DNA of 64,000 nt. Origin: Diplolepis rosae (Eukaryota > Arthropoda > Insecta > Hymenoptera > Diplolepididae). How positions within the stretch are numbered: position 1 is the stretch's first letter; every line of letters starts with the position of its first letter. Below are positions 9,872 through 18,462 of the stretch, piece by piece. A model generated the notes under the pieces. The model saw only the letters and a list, made by a program, of their open reading frames with translations, made no database searches and had not been told where the DNA came from. Location: assembly GCA_030998225.1 (NCBI GenBank), contig JAPYXD010000308.1, positions 7,202,001-7,266,000 on the forward strand. The letters run 5' to 3'. Position numbers and translations under genes: made by a program.

Positions 9872-11973
9872 AAGCACCTGAATTAAATGACGAAAGGCCT
9901 ACAGAAACCTCGGTAACGAAATTTTATTTCAGTAAAGGAAATTCCATACCCTCAATAATAATCAATACTCATGGTCTTAAAAATCCTGTACGCATGATGA
10001 TTGATACAGGTGCAGGATTGAATCTATTAAAGGAAAATATGCTTGAACCATCCACTCCTGTAAATAAATTCAAAACGGTACGATTAACTGGAATTAATGA
10101 ACATCCTGTGCATACTCTAGGTCAAATTGAAATCGAAATTTTAGGTTTTTCCACAATTTTTAATATAATTCCTAAGGAAGTTCCGGTTGACGAAGATGGT
10201 GTTTTAGGATCCGAATTTTTTAGGGACAATAATGTAAAAATTAATTACGAAATAAAATGCCTGGAAATAGACGAAAAACATTATCCTTTTGCATCTCAAA
10301 ATACTTTTGAAATACCGGCGAGATCAATTTCTGACTTTTACCTCATTGTTGAAAATTCAGATATAAAAACAGGATACGTTCCACAATTATCAGTAGGTCC
10401 AGGAATATTTTTAGGAAACGCAGTTGTTACAAATAATCAAGGAAAAGCTTACGTAAAAATAGCCAATACACAACCTCAGCCTGTAGAAATACAAATTCCA
10501 AGTGTAAGTCTAGAAGATTATGAAGAATTAGATCAGCAACCATTTAATCTAGAGGAGAAAAATAAATTAAATTCTATGTATTCAACAGAAGAAATATTTA
10601 ATAATATAGCGAATTCAGAAAATCTACCCAAAAAATTTTATAACGTCCATAATGCAACATTTGAAGAAAGAGTTAAAGAAATTAAAAATTTGCTTCGATT
10701 AGATCACTTAAATGCAGAAGAATTAATTCATGTAGAAAAACTAATCAATAATCACGCAGACAGGTTTCATATTCCTGGAGAACGCCTCAGCGCTACCAAC
10801 GTTCTCCAACATAAAATTCCGACAACCAACGATCAGCCTGTGTTCGCGCGCCAGTATCGATTTCCACCCGTACATAAGGAGGAAATACTAAAACAAACTA
10901 ATGAATTGTTAGAAAATGAAATTATTAAACCATCGCAATCTCCTTATAATACTCCAGTATGGATAGTACCGAAAAAATTGGATTCTCAAGGCAATAAAAA
11001 ATGGCGAATGGTTCTAGATTTTCGAAAATTAAATGAAAAAACGATTAGTGACTCTTATCCCCTTCCAAATATACATGAAATTCTTGACCAATTAGGGAAT
11101 GCGCAATATTTTTCTGTTTTTGACTTAGCATCAGGTTTTCATCAAATAAAAATGAGCCCAGAAGATTCCCATAAAACAGCTTTTTCTACACCGAACGGCC
11201 ATTATGAATTCGACCGAATGCCATTTGGACTCTGTAATGGTCCTGCAACATTTCAACGTCTCATGAACATCACATTGTCAGGGCTTATTGGTACAGATTT
11301 ATTCGTTTATTTAGATGATATCGTTATTTATGCAGATTCATTAGAGGAACACCAGCAAAAATTTGATAAATTAATGGATCGTTTACGTTCAGCAAATTTA
11401 AAATTACAGCCGGACAAATGCGAATTTTTACGACCAGAAATAACATATCTAGGACATATTATAAATAAAAATGGCATATTACCTGATCCGAAGAAAATTT
11501 CTGCAGTAAAAAATTTTCCTATCCCTAAAAATATAAAAAATATAAAACAATTTCTAGGTCTAGCTGGTTACTATCGCCGATTCATAGAAGGATTTTCAAA
11601 AAAATCAACACCTTTGACTCAGCTATTGAAAAAGGATGTACCTTTTAAATGGACAGATAGACAACAGACTGCTTTTGATATTTTAAAAGACGAACTTTGC
11701 AAGGAACCTTTATTGCAAAGACCTGATTTTGACAAACCGTTTATACTTACAACCGATGCTTCAGGCTTTGCGATAGGCGCAATTTTATCTCAGGGAGAAA
11801 TCGGAAAAGACAAACCCATAGCTTATGCATCCAGATCTTTGAATACTCACGAAGTAAAATACGACACATATAATAAAGAAGCACTTGCGATTGTATATTT
11901 TGTGACATATTTCAGGCATTATTTATATGGGAGAAAATTTAAAATTGTCACAGATCATAAACCTCTAATCTGA
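9763..11973 (+). CDS. pol: Pol, first part: protease, reverse transcriptase, RNase H
   Basis: This frame is open from 9763 and overlaps the last 109 bases of gag in the -1 frame. The protease active site DTGAG is at about 9997-10014. The RT fingers and palm follow, with LDFRKLNEK, FDLASGFHQI, and the catalytic YLDD at 11308-11319. RNase H begins at TTDASGFAIG, with NKEALAIV and TDHKPL. The frame meets a TGA at 11971-11973, directly after TDHKPLI, where gypsy elements normally have tryptophan. The same frame then continues into the second part, so this looks like a single G-to-A type change. All RT catalytic residues are intact. I saw no canonical slippery heptamer in the overlap. Confidence 0.93.
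11971..11973 (+). other. In-frame TGA interrupting pol in RNase H
   Basis: It replaces what is normally a conserved tryptophan codon (TGG) after DHKPL. The reading frame is intact on both sides. Either this copy is a fresh mutant or the stop is read through; sister copies would decide. Confidence 0.85.
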
Positions 11974-14796
11974 TTTCAAAGTTCAAAAGATCCATGTTCG
12001 CGTGTAACTCGATGGAAGCTAAAATTATCAGAATATGATTTTGAAATGGTATATAAGGCGGGAAAAATGAATATTAATGCTGATGCATTGTCCAGAAATC
12101 CAGTAGATAACGAAGAAAAAATAAATGGAAAAAGCGTAAATCGAGCAATTCCAATATCAAATTCAAGAAATAATGAAAATTTAAATAACAAAATAGAATA
12201 TTTTGGAAATACAAATTTCGAAGATGAAGGGAATATTTTTCAGGAAAATACTGAGGAGGAAGATATTGATTTAATATGTAACGAAGAAATAAATTATGAA
12301 ACTATTGAAGGTAATAATAATACAGAAGTTAACGAAGTTAAAATAATAAGTAGTAAGCCGGAGATGTCAAGTATAATAAATATAATGATGTTAGAACTCA
12401 AAAACTTAAGCGACATCTGTAAACAAATAAAAACTGAATTATCTACAAATCATGGAAAATCTGAAAAATTTAATGTCGTGACAAGAGGAAACCTTCGAAC
12501 CCAGAAAAATCAGGAAAAAATTCAAACTCAAGTAAGTAAAAAGGGTAATGAAGATCAGAAAATTGAAGAAGAATTACAAGCTCAATTAAATCTGCAAGGA
12601 CAAAGAAGTCAAACGAATGGAAGAATTTTACGAAGTCATAAAATTCAGAAAAATAAAAAAGGAGATGAAAATTTACAAAGTCGGGAAATATTGTATCAAG
12701 AAGAATCAGAAGTTGAAGAAAACGAAAGAAATCAAGAAAATTATTCGAATTCTGTAGAAAATAAGTCTGAAAAAATTAATCACGAATCTCCAGTTCTAGA
12801 AAAAAGGAAGCGAGGTAGGCCAAAGAAAATTCAAATCAGTGTACAAGAGATAAAACGAAAAAGAGGAAGGCCTCGGAAAATAATCAATAATGTTGAATTA
12901 GCAAGGTCACTTACACGAGTTAAACAGAGAAGAAAGCTTAATAAAAATGAAAAATTTCAGGAAGATGAGTCGGATCCAGAATATTTAAAAGAAATATATT
13001 CAGATGAATTCAATGATGAAAATTCAATTATTTCAGACGAATCAAGGGATGAAGACTTTCAGGAAAACTTTTTTGAAAATAAAAATCATGTGTCACAAAA
13101 AAGCGAATCAGAAGAAGATTATTCAAATAATGATGAAGAATTTGATTTTCCAGTAACACAAGAAAATGCAGAAACGACAGATGATGAAATTCGGATCAAT
13201 AATCACGACCAGCGTCCCCCTCGGAAGCCCCCTTTCCCTATTCCACCTGATAACTTACCCCAATCTAGTATGAATAAAAATGTAAACAAGTGGCGTAACG
13301 TAGTAGAATGTAGGGATCAAATGATTATGAGAAAGGATAACTATGTTTATTTTTTATCAAGTGATGGCACTCCAAGAGATAATGGTTCAAAAAGTTTAGA
13401 AAAACGAAATGAATTACCTCAATTTAAAAATCTTATTCTAGGAGAGGCAAAAGAAATACGAAGAGGAAATTTTTATCATATTGCATTGCCTATTGAATCA
13501 GAATCTGGTGAAGGACTTTCAGGAATATTAGAAAATATAAAAAACGTAATTCAATCTTTACATGATCTAGCAAAGCACTTAGAATTACGTTCAATTACTA
13601 TTTCGAAAACATCTCACATCAAACATATTGATTGGCAAGAAATTTTAACTATTATAAAAAATACTTTTTCAAACGCTTCAATTAAAATAATTATTTGCAA
13701 TGGAATTACTCAATTCGCAAATACAGAGCAACGAAATTCTCTCATTGAAGAGGCACATTCTTCAGCTTTGGGCGGACATAAGGGAGTTACAAAAACATAC
13801 AATAGAATTCGACAAAAATACTTTTGGGAAAATATGAAATTAGATATTCAAAAATATATTCAAGTTTGCTTACAATGTCAACTGAAAAAATTAGTACGAG
13901 TAAAAACTAAGAATCCTATGGTAATTACAGATACTCCAGGTGTTGCATTCGAAAAAATATCTATGGATATCGTTGGACCGTTACCAGTCACTAAGTCTGG
14001 AAATGAGTGTATATTAACAATCCAAGACAACCTTACCAAATATTCTTTAGCTATACCACTACCTAATCAACAAGCTAGTACAATAGCTGATGCTTTTGTG
14101 AAAAGATTCATATGCATTTTTGGATCACCCAAGGGAGTTTTAACTGATCAAGGGACAAATTTTTTAAGCAATCTTTTGAGACGTTTAGCAAAGCGTTTTC
14201 GAATTCGTCAGTTTAAAACAACCTCTTTTCATCCTCAGTCAAATGGATCCTTAGAAAGATCACATCATGTCTTGGCCGAATATCTTAAACAATTTGTTGA
14301 CAAAAATGCTGAATGGGATGATTGGTTAGAATTAGCCACATTTTCCTATAATACAAGCATTCATGAAGGAACAAAATGCACTCCCTACGAATTAGTTTTT
14401 GGTAAGCTAGCAAGACAACCATCTAGCGAACCTCTTTTACCACATGAAAAATTGGAAACATATGATGATTATTTAATAAATTTAATTACAAAATTACACG
14501 ATATTCAAAGTTTTGCAAGGAAAAATTTAATTAATGCAAAAATTAAATCCAAAACCTATTATGATCAAAAGATAAACCCACAAGATTTTAAAATCGGAGA
14601 TAATGTATATCTATTGAATGGACCTAAACCAAAAAAGTTTGGAGATCAATACTCAGGACCGTATGAAGTATTAGAAATATTAGGGAAAGGAAATATAAAA
14701 ATTCTCATTCAAAATAAGCCAAAAATAGTTAATATCAATCGACTTAGACTATCATATATTTCTCCAAAAGAATGTACCAAAAAAAGAAAGCAATAA
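11974..14796 (+). CDS. pol: Pol, second part: RNase H end, novel insert, integrase
   Basis: Same frame as the first part, after the TGA. The first methionine is at 12046, and residue numbers here count from it. Residues 1-20 finish RNase H (INADALSRNP). Residues about 20-555 are an insert absent from ordinary gypsy pol: a charged stretch, AT-hooks at 257-259 and 274-276, an acidic D/E/S-rich run, then a globular macro-like segment (about 415-553). Integrase follows: HHCC at H571, H579, C608, C611; catalytic D641, D701 and E737 with exact D35E spacing; and a YSGPYEV GPY/F motif near the end. There is no chromodomain. All integrase residues are intact, so only the TGA blocks full-length pol. 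Confidence 0.9.
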   Translation, partial: FQSSKDPCSRVTRWKLKLSEYDFEMVYKAGKMNINADALSRNPVDNEEKINGKSVNRAIPISNSRNNENLNNKIEYFGNTNFEDEGNIFQENTEEEDIDLICNEEINYETIEGNNNTEVNEVKIISSKPEMSSIINIMMLELKNLSDICKQIKTELSTNHGKSEKFNVVTRGNLRTQKNQEKIQTQVSKKGNEDQKIEEELQAQLNLQGQRSQTNGRILRSHKIQKNKKGDENLQSREILYQEESEVEENERNQENYSNSVENKSEKINHESPVLEKRKRGRPKKIQISVQEIKRKRGRPRKIINNVELARSLTRVKQRRKLNKNEKFQEDESDPEYLKEIYSDEFNDENSIISDESRDEDFQENFFENKNHVSQKSESEEDYSNNDEEFDFPVTQENAETTDDEIRINNHDQRPPRKPPFPIPPDNLPQSSMNKNVNKWRNVVECRDQMIMRKDNYVYFLSSDGTPRDNGSKSLEKRNELPQFKNLILGEAKEIRRGNFYHIALPIESESGEGLSGILENIKNVIQSLHDLAKHLELRSITISKTSHIKHIDWQEILTIIKNTFSNASIKIIICNGITQFANTEQRNSLIEEAHSSALGGHKGVTKTYNRIRQKYFWENMKLDIQKYIQVCLQCQLKKLVRVKTKNPMVITDTPGVAFEKISMDIVGPLPVTKSGNECILTIQDNLTKYSLAIPLPNQQASTIADAFVKRFICIFGSPKGVLTDQGTNFLSNLLRRLAKRFRIRQFKTTSFHPQSNGSLERSHHVLAEYLKQFVDKNAEWDDWLELATFSYNTSIHEGTKCTPYELVFGKLARQPSSEPLLPHEKLETYDDYLINLITKLHDIQSFARKNLINAKIKSKTYYDQKINPQDFKIGDNVYLLNGPKPKKFGDQYSGPYEVLEILGKGNIKILIQNKPKIVNINRLRLSYISPKECTKKRKQ
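12801..12888 (+). other. Two AT-hook motifs in the pol insert
   Basis: KRKRGRPKK and KRKRGRPRK, each with the GRP core flanked by basic residues, 17 residues apart. AT-hooks bind the minor groove of AT-rich DNA. Placed next to integrase, they could help tether or target integration. That role is inference. Confidence 0.75.
13291..13710 (+). other. Macro-domain-like segment in pol
   Basis: About 140 residues follow the strand-helix order of small macro domains of the TARG1/POA1 type. A beta strand runs into an S-S-D loop (VYFLSSDG), then a helix, a GE box, a Y-H-I-A-L strand, a long helix (GILENIKNVIQSLHDLAKHL), an S-I-T-I-S strand, an IDW followed by a helix, and a final hydrophobic strand (IKIIIC). 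The glycine-rich phosphate loop of active enzymes appears degraded (HIKHIDW in its place), so ADP-ribose binding or hydrolysis is doubtful. This is a fold-level assignment from pattern only. Confidence 0.5.
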
Positions 14797-15681
14797 ATTA
14801 ATCCTTTATTACAGGTCACTATGGAACAAAAACATCGCCAATGCAACGATAAGTTGTGCAATTTAATCGTAAAATGTGTTAATATAAAAACACTATCGCC
14901 ATATTTGTTTATGAATAGAATATTCAATTATGATAGCTCAAATTCACCTCAAAACTCAAGACAAAATAAAATATTCAAAAATGTCTTAGATGTGGATTCT
15001 CTTCAAATAGAATCAAATAATCTCTCGCTAACCAAGCATGCACTATAACTTAAAATTTCGGAATTTCAATTTGAATGTTTAAATTTCAGTACTGATATAA
15101 CCTATGTTCTTGTTACAGGTCAAGAGCTAGAAGTGATATGATCCTGAATCTGCAACTAATATTTATTTTCTTATATCCTTATATTTTTCAGCAAAGATTA
15201 AATCCTTACATACTAATACACCTTTTTCACAGGCTCCTGGACTTTTTTTTATGAACAACTAACGACAGCTCGACTTAAAACAGACAAATGGAATATCATG
15301 GCATACATGAATATTGATCAGATTTTACAAATTGAATCTTGCCTTATACACATTTTTGACGAACTGACAAACCAAAAACCGTGAAACCTCGACTGCAATA
15401 TCAAACATCCCTTATCTAATGTTTGAACTTCTCTCCACATTTTCCTTCACTCTTTCCTATTCTTTTCTACCCGTTTCATTTTCCACTAACATTTTTCTTT
15501 CTCTTCCTATATTTAATAACATCTTAAATTATTTCTTATAAATTTTTAATATAATATTAATAACGAGTTTCAACCTATTAAAAAGAAAATGTGTAATATT
15601 TTAGGGACTCACTACTTTACAATAAGGAAATCAGGATTTTCAAAGTTAAAAACGTGAACTAAATCAAGCAATTGTCCAACC
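14797..15681 (+). other. Region between pol and the third ORF with acceptor-like sites
   Basis: Apart from the small ORF above, this is pyrimidine-rich and non-coding. Acceptor-like sites end at 14814 (TTTATTACAG), 15089 (AAATTTCAG), 15118 (CTTGTTACAG), 15191 (TATTTTTCAG) and 15232 (CTTTTTCACAG). Such sites would suit a spliced subgenomic mRNA for the third ORF, using the LTR donor at 7375/7376. Confidence 0.35.
14821..15048 (+). CDS. Small ORF after pol, function unknown
   Basis: 75 codons starting at CACTATGG, seven bases after a splice-acceptor-like TTTATTACAG. It begins MEQKHRQCNDKLCNLIVK and contains no motif I recognise, no signal peptide and no membrane segment. It could be a spliced-message start or just chance. 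Codon use is AT-rich, as in the neighbours. Confidence 0.25.
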   Translation: MEQKHRQCNDKLCNLIVKCVNIKTLSPYLFMNRIFNYDSSNSPQNSRQNKIFKNVLDVDSLQIESNNLSLTKHAL

Positions 15682-16041
15682 ATGGAGCTAAATAATATAA
15701 GTATAGAGTATGATTTTTCTATACCGAAATACATTTTTGACAATATATACTTTCAAACTCCTAAATTTCAAGCGACATGCACAATTAAAAAAGATTCTGA
15801 CATATTTGTATGTACGGGAGAGGCTGCAAGCACTAAAAAACAAGCAAAACATAATGCATCAGGAAAAATGTTATTAATTCTGAAAACAAAATATGAGTTT
15901 AGCGACGAAAAAGTTCCTGATGAAAATAATCATGAACGTATAGTGTTGTATAAATGGACAAATAGTTGCGAAAAATGTTATTCCCGGTATCATGTAGCAG
16001 AATTTTGTAATGGACCTAAGCGTAACAAAAATTATGTCTAA
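15682..16041 (+). CDS. Double-stranded-RNA-binding domain plus CCHC knuckle protein
   Basis: 119 residues in the position where some gypsy elements carry env. The start has a good context (CCAACCATGGAG). Residues about 8-68 follow the dsRBM pattern: P15-K-Y, an F29/T34 strand region, G46, then the RNA-contacting KKQAK (52-56) in the second helix with A59 and a hydrophobic end. Residues 96-109 are a perfect CX2CX4HX4C zinc knuckle (C96, C99, H104, C109), followed by a basic tail. It has no signal peptide or transmembrane segment, so it is not an envelope. Known small dsRBD proteins of insect viruses suppress Dicer-dependent silencing. An analogous role, or dsRNA/genome packaging, is inference. 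The frame is intact, as is most of this young element. Confidence 0.8.
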   Translation: MELNNISIEYDFSIPKYIFDNIYFQTPKFQATCTIKKDSDIFVCTGEAASTKKQAKHNASGKMLLILKTKYEFSDEKVPDENNHERIVLYKWTNSCEKCYSRYHVAEFCNGPKRNKNYV

Positions 16042-16609
16042 CTGTGTAAGAAAAGACAATTTAAAAATATACATATACATATATTTAGATAAAATAAAGA
16101 TAGCCAAGTGCATAATTGCACCTAGAAATAGATGAGTAACCGATCGAATAAGAGAGGTTGAACCTCGTTAAAAAGTTATCAATAAAATCAATACATTCAT
16201 TAAATTAACTAATTAAGATATATATATAAATATATATATATTAACACAAAAAAAAAACAAAAAACTCATGCGAAAATAGTTAAGTTTTCATAGAATAAAG
16301 TAAGCTTGAGTGAATATTGAAATATCATCACCTGGAAAATGTTAAATAAAATAAAAAAAATAAAAATGTGTGTGCTGAGTGCATTTATCAACTTTATTAA
16401 GCATATTCTTGTCTTGTATGTATCGTAAAATCCTAGGCAAATAATTTGTATTAAAAGGAAAAAGACCGAATAACCATTTAAAACTGCATCTGCTCCTAAA
16501 CGTAGATTTCTAATGTAAACTGATGATATCTCGTGCTAAAAGCATTTATGGTGGCATTTCCCTTACTATTGCTTTTAAGGAAATTAAATGAATTTCATAT
16601 TTGAACAGT
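16042..16609 (+). other. 3' non-coding region of the retrotransposon
   Basis: AT-rich with runs of TA near 16218-16240. No ORF of note. Confidence 0.5.
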
Positions 16610-16674
16610 ATTCGAACATGGTGTTTCACACCATGTTTCGAATTTTGGGGGGGAGGTGTCACATCCATGCGACG
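16610..16674 (+). repeat. First copy of hairpin, polypurine tract and LTR-start module
   Basis: A hairpin (16610-16643, about 15 bp, loop TTC, one bulge), then GGGGGGGAGG (16647-16656), then TGTCACATCC, which mimics the LTR start TGTCACGTCC. The same module recurs 187-188 bp on at the real LTR edge. It may be a relic of an earlier LTR boundary, or a second plus-strand primer. Confidence 0.65.
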
Positions 16675-16796
16675 TATAAAATATATATGCATAATAGTGA
16701 TAAGATTCAACGGTAACGTGACATACATCCCAAAAATAGGAGTAAAAAATTAAGTTTTACGAACGAATTTTTTTTCTTTCAATAACTAATAAAAAA

Positions 16797-16830
16797 GTCG
16801 AACATGGTGATTTCACCCTCATGATTCGAC
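16797..16830 (+). other. Hairpin immediately before the polypurine tract
   Basis: GTCGAACATGGTGA folds on TCACCCTCATGATTCGAC. It is the same structure as at 16610-16643, but an outer base pair has changed in both strands (T-A there, G-C here), which hints that pairing is maintained. Confidence 0.5.
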
Positions 16831-16834
16831 CTTT

Positions 16835-16844
16835 GGGGGGGAGG
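16835..16844 (+). other. Polypurine tract
   Basis: GGGGGGGAGG ends exactly at the first base of the 3' LTR, as expected for the plus-strand DNA primer. Confidence 0.85.
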
Positions 16845-18034
16845 TGTCACGTCCCCGTGACAATTAATAAAAATATTATACCGTTATTATAGAAATTAAG
16901 CGTAAACTGTTTTAAAAAGAAGAATAAACCATTGTATCGAAAATGTAGACAGCTGGCAAAATATAAATCATTGTTATACTAAGTAGTGGCAGACCTTATG
17001 ACTAACAAAGATTGAACAAATTGTAATAAATTAACTTGACTGACAGTTCCATTATCAACTAGTTTTTTATTGAAAATGTAATTAACTTAAAAGCTTTTGG
17101 AAACTATTAGTCAGATCGATAACCATTATCGCATTCGCAAAATGAGCCATGATGTGTGATTCACCATAAGGTTGCCAAGGCAACACCCAACCACCCACTG
17201 ATTACGAATTTTGGAAAATGGATCAATAACTACTTATTACTGGGCTATGATGCGCGATTCACCATAAGGTTGCCAAGGTAACACCCAACCACCCATCGAT
17301 TACAAATTGGCGGAATTCAATCACGGAGAGTCAGTCTGATCTTCACCACCGAACCTTACCTATAACATCGAGTCCACGCGCTGATAGTAATCAATATCCT
17401 CAAAAGTCTCAACAATCTCTGAACGAGTTAATCCGAATCGGCATTATCAGAAGCTGGATCAATCAAAAATTTATCAGTGCGGAAGTACCTGCAATCCTCT
17501 CAGACTCCGTCGGCCTGGTTTCGCAGCTGGAACCTTTACCGCTCTGGGGGAAGCTTACCAACCCAGCCACCTGCAGCGGCGCCTACCTGCATACCTGGCG
17601 GATCGTGCCACCCTCGAAATTCAAAACTAACACCATAAACAAATCAAGGTAAGGACTACATCTTTTATTCTTTATATTTGCTCTTGTATCAATTTGTTAA
17701 AATTTGGGTTTCTCCTCTAGGAACCCGAAAGAAGAAGAAGATTCCTTCAACTTGCCAAATCGGTTTGACTAAAATCAGTGAATTATATTATTACTCTTAA
17801 AATTTCCAATCTGTTAGTTGTCAGTTTTTGCTGTAATTAAAATCATATCTTTGTGTTTAATTCTTGTGTGCAAAAATATATATATGTGTGTTTAACTGAT
17901 TTTTCTAAATATATTAGTTATTGAGTGACCTTTGTTCCCGTTCCCTTAGCTTGAAACCTTGTGTTTCATAAATAAAACGGGAGAGTGGTAAATATAAATT
18001 GAATTGGGTCTGTTTAATCCTTCGGGACGTAACA
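16845..18034 (+). repeat. 3' LTR
   Basis: 1190 bp, about 99.6% identical to the 5' LTR. It carries the same X-boxes (17171-17184, 17269-17282), donor/acceptor pair and AATAAA (17971-17976). Its TATA box is mutated to TACAAAT at about 17301-17307. Confidence 0.95.
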
Positions 18035-18209
18035 CTTTACACCAAAGAAATTTCGATCTACAATCTCATGCACAAATTCCAATCAAAATTTTATACTTAG
18101 ATATATTCAAGCTTGTAGAAAAAAAGAAGAAAAGTTAATTACTTAAAATTTCCTATTAAATAAATCTTATGTTAGTAAACTTTTTTTTATATTTTTTAGA
18201 TTCAAAATA

Positions 18210-18250
18210 AATTACTGATGAGGGCTCTGATCAGAGTCGAAAGTCTGATT
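18210..18250 (+). ncRNA. Decayed hammerhead-like motif
   Basis: The core CTGATGA and stem II (GGCTC/GAGTC) are present, but the GAAACGTC box has shrunk to GAAAGTC and stem I pairs poorly. It belongs to the 4752-5794 family, as the shared downstream text on ACCTTGGACCCTAAA shows. Confidence 0.5.
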
Positions 18251-18462
18251 ATGTAAAACTTTGAATTTTTATTAACCTTGGACCCTAAATCTAATCATCA
18301 ACATCAACATATATCTTAAATTATTACTTTTTGTTTTAATTTAGCGCAGAATTTGATCTATTTTAACTTCGGTCAAAGTACTTTTTACTCTCCGATTTAC
18401 TAGAAATATGGTTTGATTTCAATGTCAAAATAATTTACTCGAATATAAAAATTTAATTACAG

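Larger units (their letters stand above)
6572..18034 (+). mobile_element. Ty3/gypsy LTR retrotransposon, nearly intact, 11.46 kb
   Basis: The order is LTR, tRNA primer site, gag, pol (PR-RT-RNase H-IN), a small ORF, a dsRBD-CCHC ORF, polypurine tract, LTR. The RT-RNase H-integrase order defines Ty3/gypsy. The ends are TG...CA with imperfect inverted termini (TGTCACGTCCC / GGGACGTAACA). The flanks share a 4-bp duplication CTTT (6568-6571 and 18035-18038). The LTRs differ at about 5 of 1190 positions, so insertion was recent. The only clear coding lesion is a TGA in pol. At 11.5 kb it is long for the group, owing to the pol insertion, a 2-kb 3' region and large LTRs. Confidence 0.95.

Noticed and set aside
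15682..16041. Env glycoprotein at the position of the third ORF
   Set aside because: The protein has no signal peptide, furin-like site or transmembrane helix; it is small, basic at the end and fits a dsRBD plus zinc knuckle instead.
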